A DNA stretch of 64,000 bases from Crotophaga sulcirostris (taxonomy: Eukaryota > Chordata > Aves > Cuculiformes > Crotophagidae), in assembly GCA_013397455.1 (NCBI GenBank), contig VYZB01000055.1, positions 1,189,308 through 1,253,307 on the forward strand, read 5' to 3'. The notes under the pieces are model-generated. The model searched no databases. It was not told where the DNA came from and saw only the letters and a program-made list of their open reading frames with translations. A program made the position numbers and the translations under genes. Shown here in pieces: positions 28,201 to 40,200 of the stretch (position 1 is its first letter; the number at the start of each line of letters is the position of its first letter).

Positions 28201-31200
28201 AAAATGATGCTACAAAGCAGTGTGTATGATATGTTTCATGTGGAACAAAGTTTTTATGAGTGGTGCTGATAGAACTATAATAAAACGGTGGGTTGCTGTA
28301 TAGAAATTGTGCAGTTATAGGGAACAGGAAAACAAGAATGTAAAAGACATTCAAGACTTTGATGGAAAGTAACAAAAGCAGTCTTTATAAATATTTTTGG
28401 GAACTTGTTGACAAGGTTATATTCTGTACCCAAATAAAAAATGTCACCCCTTTGCTTGGATACTTTGCAATCACAGCATCACCAGCTCCATGAGAGTCAC
28501 TGATCTCTCAATGCAAAGTGTATAGCTGGGTATTTATTACCAGAAATTCTGCACCCATCTTACACTGCTTCTGTTGTGCATTATTGTAATAGTTAGACCA
28601 GAATCAGCAGTTTTGCTTTTGAGACATTATCTTAATAGCTGTGTCATTCTGTAGTAATTGTGGTCTTATTTAAAAGCATAATCTCTTGCCCAGTTTATTA
28701 TGGCAATTCAATATTATTCAAGTTTAGGGCATGAAGAAAATAATTAAATCCTGATCTTCCAGCTTCAAATTATCTTGTGATTAAAGGGCACATAACTGGT
28801 AATTACGCATAAACTTTATTCTTGTTTGTACTATCAATGTACTTCTGCTTCATTTCCAAAGGTATTTCTTGCCTCAGTTTCCCTATCTCTGTAGTACAAA
28901 GTTTTCATAATACTGTGCATATTTCTGCCCACTGACCTTTGTGCAGTTCTTTCAATATCCACGCTTGTAATTCCTGTCTGTTCCCCTTACGTTACCATGG
29001 AAGAACACAGAGACTTTAAGGAGATCATATCAAAGAAACATTGATGACAACTCCTTTGCAAGGATATGAAATGTGAGGCCTTGGGGAGAAGCACATTTTT
29101 GCCAGAGTGTATGTGTTGGAGGATAAACATGCTTCATCCTGGCAGTTATTCTGTGTTTCTGATGCCATGCAAAGCTCTGAGTTAAGATTATTTACTTTTG
29201 ATTTCCACTTTAAAGATTTCTTCATAACAGGCACAGTTATTAAATTAATAACCCTTTCTGATTTTAATCTTTACAGCTATGTTTTAATTACCACAATGAT
29301 TAGATGGCTGAGAGATGATGGTGCATGGTATTTGACTGAATTATACATGCTTATAAAGATTCTCCTGGAAACTCTAATTGCTTCAATGATTTATGGACCA
29401 GTTCCCAAGCAGTGTGGAAAAAGCAAGTTCCAGTGCTGCAACAGCCTCAGTAATTTCTACATTGCCATTTTATGTTGCCACATACCCATGTATTTGCAGC
29501 AATGTTTACATTGCAGTTTTCTGGCCCAGTACATGCAATGATGATTCATTAACCTTAATTTTATGTCTTTGCAGTCTCCAAGGACATTGTCACCTACCCC
29601 TTCTGCAGAAGTAAGTTTGGTGGGACTCTGGGGGCAGTGTCTTGCTGGGATTAGAATTAATCATTTTGGCAAAAGCAGGTGTTGGTTTTGTTATCAGTCT
29701 GATCCGTTTCTGTTTGCCACACAGACATATTTTCTGAATATTGAAACTTAACAAAAATTAACTATAAAAGGAAAACCTTAACTTCTCAGTGACAGATGGT
29801 ACAAAAAAATGAAGCTACCCCTCCTACCCATTTGTTGTGTATAAACCAGAGTCGTTTGTCCAGCAGAGGTCACTTCTTGTTCATCCATCCTTCTTGTGGC
29901 AGAGGCAGGCTCAGAGCTCAGGAGCTGGATCAGCTAAAATGCTGCTCTGAGTATCTGAATAATAAACCGTGTTTGCCACTTAAACATTTGTCGTTTTGTC
30001 TTGAAGACTGGTTTGAAGGTTTGGTTTTGCTTTTCTGTAGGAGTTAATTTGAACATCACAATAACATGAAATGTTTTGGAAGTCATTTGTCAGGATACAA
30101 GAGTTGCCATTGCAGGAGGGTCGTCAGTTTGGAGGTGCAGGGGGTTGCTTTGGGGGGTGAGTGTTGTTTGTATTGGTTTTTTGTGATTTTTAATTGGCTT
30201 CTTTTCCCCAGGAAAGCAAATAAATTGGATTTTGCTATACAAGGAAGTGTCGTATTTTCAGATTCAAGGGGAAATCTAACTTGGGTACAATATACCTTTT
30301 TATGTAGCTAGTCAAGATGTGATAAATGAAGCCACAGAGAACTCTGTGCTGGAGCTGTTGAATTCTCACTGGCCTCCAGGTTAGCTCGCTGAAGGTTTAG
30401 CTCATGTCTCTTGTGCAGGACCTACAGGACAGACATACTCTGAGTGCAGCTTCCCTTAGGGAGTCACAAGAATGTGGGCAAATCTAGGAATATATAGAAT
30501 TTAATAGGAATTACAGGTGGAGTTGGAACCTTCAAAGACTGAACCATAAAAAATGGATTGCAGTCTCTGGAACAAATCGTTAGAGAACAGTAATAATGAA
30601 ATAAGTTGAAAGCTTAAGGGATGTTGTTATTCCAGTAGCTTCTGCTGATGTCTTTGGATCCGTGAAAGTTAAGTGTGTAATGTACATTTACATTTATTAG
30701 TGAATGCTTCTATTCTGCAGGGTTATCAAGATGTTCGGGATCGCATGATTCACAGATCTACTAGTCAGGGCTCCATTAATTCTCCAGTCTACAGTCGTCA
30801 TAGCTACACACCGACCATGTCACGTTCCCCTCAGCATTTCCACAGACCTGGTAAGGGCAACTGCATTAGATGAATATGTAAAATATGTAAAATTATTGTT
30901 TCTTTATTATGTCACTTAGTAGCACAGCGAAGCCCTTGTTTCTCTTAGCAGTGAAAATTTAGGATTGGAAAATGATTGTGTATTTTATTATCTCTATTTC
31001 TACGTTTTTCTTGTTCTTGTTTGATGCAGTAATTTGCACTATTCTGATGAGTGTTTCTTACATCATAAGTCTGGATCTTCTGGTTTGGTTTTAAAGTTAA
31101 TTATTTTATAAATCTTTGTACGCTTGTGGAAGCGAGCAAAAATTTGCAGCAGTGATTCACAAACTTCATTCTGGAATTTGAGAAATTATCAACGTATTGG

Positions 31201-34200
31201 AAACAAAAGTTATGGCTTGTCTATACAGAAGCCAGTAACATGGGATTCCTCCCTCCTAAAACCCAATTCATGTAAAGCTTTCAGAACCACCCCCTAGACA
31301 TTCCAAAATTGCTAGGCATTTTTTAAAACATAGACTCATGGTTTGCAAAGTAGATTTCTTAATTAAAGCCATAGGCAATTGCCTGGAAACATCTAAAAGA
31401 CACAAACTTCATTTACTGTCTTACCATACAAATTCTATGTACAATATAGAAAATGTACAAGTCATTCAGGTTCCCAGTGCATTTAGAATTACTGGTCATG
31501 TATGTAAAAGAAAGATATGAAAATGAACTGTTCATTCACACCCAAACCGCATAAAAATGTGTCTCTAAATGCTCTTCATTGAATACTTTTCAAGACTGAT
31601 TTTGTTCTTCATGGTAATGAATTAAATCTTTGTAATCTGTTCCTAAATTGTGATACAATCGTGCAGTTCCATCTTCCTTGGTGATTACAGCTGAACAGTT
31701 GGGATGCCAAAAGCCCATATGCAATCGGAGCTGCATTTTTTAAATTAAAGATTTATACTAGAGCTACCACTGTGGAACTTGAATGTCGTAGCCATTTCCT
31801 AGTGGGGGTGGGCTGAAAGCAGCTAATTGTGTCTGTCAGTGAATGCCTTCTTTAAAAGACCCAAGGGAGGTGGGACAGAAGCAAATTGTGTCTGATACTT
31901 GGTGCTGACAACATGACTGTGTTTTAAGATGAAGTTACAACTGAAACTGAGAGAGATTTGAAAGCGTGAAAAAGCTGCAAACTTCTGTCTCTCCATTCTG
32001 GCAGTTCTGGGGGGATTTTTCCATTATCAGGGATATGAGCAAATCCAGGCCCTATTCCAGACTTCACTGTGATTGAGTTTTCCTGTCTGTGTTTAGTCAA
32101 GGACCTTCCCCAGAAGCAATCTCTGTTGACCTAACTTTTGTGATGGGCAGATGAGCTCAAGCCAGAGTTTGGATCCAAATGTAAAATCTTCATAAGTTTG
32201 CAGCCTGCAGGATTTTTCTGTGAAGACATTTGTTCAAACTTACCTCTGTTCAGATGAGCTCATCTTTGGCTCACCTTTCTGTTTCTCATATGACACAGAA
32301 GTAATTATGTAGAATTTATCATTTTGATCTTTACTGCCCTGCTTTGGGGTAATTGTTAACGCTACTTTATAATTTTCCTACAGTAATTATTCACGTCGAA
32401 TAACAGCACATGTATATTTACCAATGTTCTCCTAACGGCACTTCTTATCATCATGTTATTTGCAAGAGTCATTTCTCTCTGAATAAACCCAGTGGCCCTA
32501 GACAACTTTTCCTTGGCTCCCATCAAGCCCTTGAGGGAGAAGTGAACCAGTGTGTTGACGTTGTCAGCACAGCCTTCTTCAAAAGTTGGAATGCTACAAG
32601 TTCTGAAAAAGTTTGCAGCCTTTTCCTCCTGCAGTGCCCTAAGCTGATGTTGGCGGCATTTTTGGAATGTCTTAAAACAATAGAAAACAGCTTGCATGCC
32701 TCTTGACTGACATTTTTTTGGTCAGGAACTTTTCAAAACAGCTGCTTTCTTAACTAATTGAGTGGCAACATTTGTGATGTTTGCATGCTGGTGACGGGCT
32801 ACTTCTTGGTAACAAGGCATAGACCAGAAGCTCATTAAACCAATAAATGTTATGCTGTATTAGCTATGCAGTTCAAATCTGAGCCTCTCTTCTAATTCTT
32901 CCTGTAATTTTGTCTAACATTTATGAACCCTTCAGTACGTCTTTAACCTTTTTTTTTTCTCCTTCCTTCTTTTCAGAATCCTAATTGTTCAATGCCTTTT
33001 TTTTTTCTTCCTTCGAAACCTCCTTCCCTGCCTTTCTCTTATTGTTTTTCTTTGTTTTCATTTTGTTCTGCCCCCCGATTCCCTGCTGCCGCAGAGCTGC
33101 TTTCTACTGGTGTGCAGCGGTTGTCATACCTGCGCACTAGCAGTCTCAGCTCCACTCACCATGACTCCCGCCCCAACTCCCCCTTCCGACACCACTTCAT
33201 CCCCCATGTCAAAGGTAAGGAGCCAGGCTTCCCCAAGGACTACCCTCCAGGCTGGAGATTTATTAGCATTCTGTCAAAGCTAATAAGGTGTATCTCCGTA
33301 AGGTGGTCATTGGCTGTAGAGCTGAGCATGCCTCGAAATGCGCCGTTACACTTAAAACCACGTTAGAATAGACATAATGTCCTTTGTTCAGAGGAAATAT
33401 GTCATTTCTAAGGGCCCTAGTTGAAGTGTCAAAAGGCAATTGCCTATTAGAAATGTACAGGAAAGCATCATCGCTTACTGTTTAGAACCCCATATGCCTG
33501 ATTTGCCTTCTCTCCAAAGCAGTACATAACAATCACTGGAGCACTCAGCATATCAAATCTAATTCTTTCCACATTCTTAAAGCACACATTTAAAAATTGA
33601 CAACAAATCTTGCCTGGATGAGAGCGAGGTGATCAAAAATATAGAGAAGAAAAAAAAAGATGATATCAAGATCAATGGCAACATGGAAGATAATCATTGT
33701 TAATCACATTTGCAGTAATTAGTGCCCAACAAAATAAAACTAAAATCTCTAGGCCTCTCCTCAGCTAGTGAGAATCAGCAGGCTCTGCCAAAGGCAGTAG
33801 AGTTGCAGGGATTTACACTACCTGAGGATCTGGTCATTCCTCTTTTTTCAGTCTGTTATTTTCCTTGGTTTGATTTGTGGGGAGGATTGTTCTTTCTTTG
33901 TGTCCCTTCAAGGAGCTCATTCAGCTCAATAACCTCTTATTTTTGTTTCTTGCTTGCTGTGAATGTGGTTTTACTTTTATTTCTATTGGAGCACTCTATG
34001 GCTGTGCCATCTCTTCTGTTGAGGGAGAGTGTCATAGCTTGTATCATCTAAAAGAGCTCAAAAAGATGCAATTGAGTAAGTTGAACATAGATTCTATTCC
34101 GACACGACAGATTAATGTGCATAATCGTGAACTGGAGATAATCAAAGACAGTTGCAAGGAAGCTGTTGCCATGAGCTCTCAAGAAATGCTAATAGATCTC

Positions 34201-37200
34201 AACATTATAGCTCTTCAAGCATTCAGATCACCGCTACTAATTTTACTCTTGCCTTTTCTTAGATGGTTTTCTTAATATGCACTTTCAACTTTCCTATTAT
34301 GTCACTATTAAAAAAATATTCACTTCAAACTTAAAAGATTGGGACCCTTAAAAATAGATACACTGCTCATTTCAGCATGCAGTTAATTCATAACCCTTGC
34401 AGTTTCAACATTTCTTTGCTGTAAATCCAAATTAATGCTCACACTCTTTCAAGTGGCATTTTCATTCTTTTTCTGTTGAGAAAATAGCTTCTTCAACAGA
34501 TAAAACAGAAGCACTGTTGGAATTCCATGCCTATTGTTTTCACATATCAAAGAGTTATCTGGAGGGTAGATGAGGTACATATCTCAGTTATCAGTACAGA
34601 AGACCAAGTGGGACTACAAGTACTGTAGACAAAGGGGTGACTATGGTTCTTTTCAGGTTTGTCTCATAAGAGATTGTAAGAATCCACAATTTTCTGAAAA
34701 TTTTACATTACGTTATTAGGCCTGGACAGGAATTGTGTTGTAACTCAGCCAAGCTCTTGAAAACTCAAGTTCATATCATGGTGATGGTGCACCATCTGAA
34801 GATGTGGCACGTTTGAGAAGGGGCAAGTATCTGGTACCCACATCTTGTGACTCATGTGGCTGAATTGAAAGTGTAGTCGTATAATAGTTGGTTGAGAAAA
34901 AGAAGCACTTTCTTAGGGTGACTTAAGATTTGTGCCAGAGTTAATGTCATGGGAATATCTCCATGGTTTCACTTCTTTTTGGGTTTGTTTCTCCTCCCTC
35001 TGGAAGAAAGTGACTGTTCAAAAAAACCCATAAATACACTTGTGTTTCAGCAAGCTGAGTTCCCTCCAAGCACTGAGGCAAACTCAGACATTTATAAAAC
35101 CTATACAGATAAATTAATTTGGGTTATTTTTTTGTAATGATCTGGAAGAGAAAATGAGATAATATTGCAAAGTTCCCTGATGGCATGTGGGCTGGGAGAA
35201 CAGTAGTCAATAAAAACCATGAGCAATGATTTTCTCAGTGAACAATGTAGGCAAAGATAAGCCATGCTTCTAAGCAATGTTGCCCATCTGTACATGGTGG
35301 GAAGAACAGTGACTCTGAAGAGGATTCATCTGTTCCAGTGGATGTTAGGATGGATGGATAAGACAGCATAAAGAGATGCTGCAGCTGGAAGAACTAAGTA
35401 GGAACTTTAGGTACTTGAATAACTGAATACATGGAACAGGTTGCCCAGAGAAGTTATGGCTGCCCCATCCCTGGAGGTGTTGAGGTTGGATGGGGCTTTG
35501 AGCACCCTGATCCAGTGGAAGATGTCCCTGCCCATTGCAGGGTGTTTGGAACTGGATGATCTTTAAGATCCCTTCCAACCCAAACCATTCTATGATTCTA
35601 TGAATAGGATCTACTAGGAATTGAGTTGTTAAGTCCACATTCCCAGCAGGATGGGGTGACGTTAGAAACATTGCAGAAGCTTCAGAGAAGAACATTGGTT
35701 TTTTGCATTGTTTTACCTGTGAGAGTGGCATTTTTATGTCTACTAGGGAATTAGATGCTTGTGAGTGTATCTGAAAAGAGAACTGCAGCACTGTGGTGTG
35801 TTAATGTCACATATATGTTGTACAGGCTGGAAGAGGGTGCAATATGCGTCAGTTAGACTTCATTTAATCTAGTTTGGACACTCCATTGAATTTGGTCTTG
35901 CTTCAATGAAGTACTGTATTTGCTATGAAAGAATCAAAACAAGTCCGTGAATGAAAGAAACCCTGACCCTACTGAAATCAGAGACAAAACTCGCATTGAG
36001 AGCCAGGATTTCATCTCACATGCCTAGAATTTTTCAGAGGCATTCAAGAATACTGCAAAGCCCCCGTAAGATTTGTGTGTAAAAAGAGCTCCAAAGTAAT
36101 GTGTTCTCCTCTGCTCACAGATCTTCTCATAAGGAGTCTACCCAGCTTCATAGTGAATTTTGGCCTTGGTTTTCACAGGTTCCTGCCTTCTCTCCCTGAG
36201 GCAGGTCTCTGAAATCAAATGCTCTCTGTGTGTGATAACTATTTTCCAGGGTTTTGTGGATGCAACCAACAGCTCTACTCTGGAAAACAGCTGTGCTTTG
36301 GCTGTTTCATGACTTCCAGTCTTGTTCTGGAAATATCAGTTTCGTATCTGGACAAGATGATGAATTATACTTTGACAAAACCTGAACAGGACTTAGGGTT
36401 TCAGGTGCTGTTGAGCTGTTTTTCCTATGTCTGTTCAGTAGTAGAGCAATGACATTGCAAGTTGACAAAAGGCTCACGGTTGCATATGGGTTTTTGGCCA
36501 GATTCTGTGAACCTAGCTTGTGAATCACCCAGTGAGGCCAGCAGTGAACACTTCAGAAGGCAGCAGGAGCCTGCATTGCCCTGTGATCTCCATAGGCAAG
36601 CAATTACATTCCTGACTGCTACGGGAACCTACTAAACAATATATAGAGAAAATGAGAACTACCTGATGGAGCAAACAGAATGAAAGAAAAAAAAAGAGCT
36701 TCTGAATTTCACTTCTGAGGCTGCTGTGCTCGTGATTGGTTTTTATATCAAACTTACTCTGTTATCTCTGAACATCCCCCACCCACTTACACACACATGT
36801 TCATCTTCATGTCAGGAGTGTGAGGCTAGTTTTTCCTACAGTGTTGGTGACCTGGAGTGCTCTAGTTGCTTTGTGAAGTTAACATTAGTTATGGTGCATT
36901 TGAAATAGTAAGAGAGACTCTGCTGTGCAGCCACAGCAAGGAACACAAATTGAGAGCATGCAGAGCCCCTGCTTTTATCTGAAGCTGCAACCACACTGGC
37001 CATGAGGCCCTGGGAGACAGGTATGTGCAGGGTAGCAACTCTGCTTTCCTGTGTGCATGTACACATTCCACAGATGCTGGCACTGCTTTCATAAATTCTA
37101 GGTGATTTTACAGCAGCATCTGAAGCGCTTAAGCTTCATTATTCGAGTGGGCTCATCGGGGGTGATCTAATCAGAATCTAAGCAGATGTGTCAGCCGCTC

Positions 37201-40200
37201 CTGTGGTGGTTGGAGGTAATGAGGGTGCCATCCTAGAAAATGTAAAGGAGTCATTTGTCAGTACTAGTGGGAGTCATTAGGAAGAGAGAGGCTGCACAGG
37301 AACCCCAGGAAACAGAAGCCAACTGAGACAGCGGTAAAGCAGCGTGTGCAGGATGATACCACACTGATTGTCTGCCGTGTATTGTCTGTGTTATACAACA
37401 TTACCAGTCCTCTATAAACAAACTATCTGTGTACCACATACAGGATTAGCCAACATACATTTATGGATGTGAACATACTTAGTTGTTCTTAGTTGAGATA
37501 GAGAAGGGTTTCTTCCCTGCATTTGTAGTGTTGGTGTTAGAGGCATTGTAAATTGAATGTGCCCACATTTTGACTGCCAGTTCACAACAGATAAATGTAC
37601 TTGTGAATCCTCTGTTATGACAGTCCAGAGGTCAATAAATACCTTTTGATTCTTCTGTTTTATTGAATATACTGGTTGTCAGTGGAAGCAGAAGGGCAGA
37701 ATGACACATTTCTATCTTGAGGCCATCTCAATACTGATGTTTTTTTTCCCTTTAAAACAATGATTCTGCTGAAAAGTAACATCATTTCTCAATAGAAACA
37801 AAAGACATGAGTAAAATCAGCTTAACCAAGTTAGGTGTTTCACCATTGTGGTATTTCAAAGACTGGACAAGTAGAACACAATATTGGAATTGCCAGATAA
37901 AGGCAGAGATATGATAATAGTAGTTTAAATGGTCATTCTTACTGCTTTTTAGAGTTAGTAAACCTAGCACTTATTGTTACCTGGCCTGAAGGTCAGCATC
38001 TCTGCACCCAAACCAGAAACCCACCCTCAACTCATATGATTGAAAGAGCATCATGTTTGGGGTTCATTGTATACATTAAGTCATTCAGGGCTCAACTATT
38101 GAATTGGTAAATACAGAATTTTGCGTATGCATTATTCTGGACAAATTTTGTACAGCCAAGACCCCTGAACTGTGCATGTAATTTTTAAAACATGTATGTG
38201 CAAATGAATCAACTTGTGGACTGTCAGAAGCCTCTGTGGTACAGATCTCCCAACAAGTTTGTAAAGAACTTTTTTTTCTCCCTCTGGTGCCTTTTAGATT
38301 GGCAGATGGCTCTTCAAGTAAAAGCCAAACTTTTGTGTAAAGTGAGAAGAAAACTCTCCCCCCTCATATCTATAAATCAGAAGTGTGCAAAGTTCAAGGT
38401 TTTGTGTCTTCTAACGGGGCATAGGAAACTTGTAGCTGAAAGGAAGCTTACAGTTTCTTTTTTGTTGTGTTTTGTAGCCCTCTTGTACTTGTCCCCCCCT
38501 GCCCTTTTTTTTTTTCTTTCCTTTGTTAATCAGCTTTTCTAGGGGTTTTTATACCATTGTGTCTATATGAAAAATGTATGAGGTTTGATGCTCCCCTACC
38601 TTTCACCATTGTGGTCACCCACACCCATGTAAAATGAGAACCTGTGTGTGGGCGGGTTTTGCTTGTGCACTAGGGTGAAGAATGGCACAAAGTAAAAGGC
38701 AGCAACATTCTTTTATGGTACACATACAGTCACGTGCTTGGTTACCTGGCTGTCTTGAAGCTTGGGGATCAGCTGGCATGGGTCTGCAACAGCCCTCTCG
38801 CCCTGACAAACGTGGGAACTTCAGGACCATTGAATTGCTGTGGTGCATTGTTAGGAGGCAAAGAAATAGTCCTGTTAAGAGTAATCCTACAAATGGAACA
38901 AACAGTGTGTGCAAAATGGAATTTAAGTTTTTAGACATCAGGTTCAGATTTGCTAAATCAGCAGACGTGAAGCATTGTCATCAGAGCCAACTTTGTCATT
39001 GACAGAGATTTGGGGTGGAAGCAATGATATGGGCGCAGCCACCAGATGGGCTACATTGCTTTACAGATTGTTTTACTGTATCAAAAAATGTCCTATCAGA
39101 GAGCTGAACCAATGAAAGAGTGTGTATAGACCAGTTATGCCTTTTGATACAGGCCAAGTGACCTAACAGCTATTTTCCGTCTCTAGCTTCTCTATGCTTT
39201 TGGTTTAGGGAACCGTAGTTTACTGCCAGCATCTGCTTCTATCTGCTTTGGAGCTGGTTTTATTTTGGGTTTGCATATGGACTACAGTGCTCTGTGCCTG
39301 CAGCTTTCAAGTCCAAATATCAGTCTCAGTACTAAATCATTGCCAAGTAATCTTCCATTCTTCTTTTCCACGCTGCCCACCTAATCACACAGCTCCTGCC
39401 TGCATGCCGTCAGAATGGGTCTGAGCTGCTCAAACCTCAACTCCAGCCTGAACATGAATTTTTTTCTTTGCAGGAATATCAGGGAAAAAAAAACCTGTTA
39501 CCAGGGCTACCAGTTCTTGGTTTTGTTTGTTTTTATATTTTTCGTTCAACTTCTTTTCTCCCTGGAAGTTTTGATTCCACCAATTTTTGTTTGGGTTTGA
39601 TTGGGCTTGCTTTTTTTTTTTTATTGCTCTCCCTCTTCTCATTTTGTTTTCTCCATTCTTTCATTGGAGGCAATGAGCCGTCCAGCGGTCGGAACTCCCC
39701 TGTCCCCTATCGGCCCGACAGCCGCCCTCTCACTCCAACTTACGCTCAGGCCCCTAAACATTTCCATGTTCCAGGTAGGAGCTGGCACTGTATATGTCTC
39801 GGTGTCCTGTCACAGTGTAGAATGTAGCCTTTGTAACTTCTGTCTTGTCTCCATCGTTTCATGCTGTTCACCATGGGGTGCACTCACAGGGTTTGGAACT
39901 GCCTGCTCCTGGGCTTGCTGAGAGGAGCAATGAGTTAAGAAATCGGGGAGGTTGTTAGTGATTTTTACCTGTTCTTTTGGTTGTTGTTTCAGTGTTAGAA
40001 TGTCTTAGCTTTCAGGGTCTGCTGATGGCCCGTGAGATGGATATGAGCTACGTAGGGCTTGATTTTTCTCGCAGTTGCGTCAGCTGAGCACTGACGTAAT
40101 TCTGCTAACATTGGAGGAGTTGGTTTTGATTCACAGTGGCATGTAGAAAGAGTTGACCAGTGAGCCATGACCTATGTTGTTCATTCAGATTGTTGTGACT

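Larger units (their letters stand above)
24969..29574 (+). other. ABLIM1: ABLIM1 intron
   Basis: 4.6 kb. It contains the MIR-like pieces at 26300 and 28868 and the A22 tract at 26671. No CR1 is seen in it. Confidence 0.9.

Noticed and set aside
32992..33094. In-frame ATG upstream of the 33095 exon (possible alternative first exon)
   Set aside because: The upstream codons are just the translated pyrimidine tract (Phe/Pro/Ser/Leu) of the acceptor.
35345..35791. 148-codon minus-strand open frame
   Set aside because: It runs through the antisense of a CR1 3' end; no protein similarity recognised.
39468..39669. Open frame leading into the 39670 exon, suggesting a longer exon
   Set aside because: It is a translated T-rich tract. 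The decoy acceptor at 39473 has no good donor and would add a hydrophobic stretch unlike the linker.
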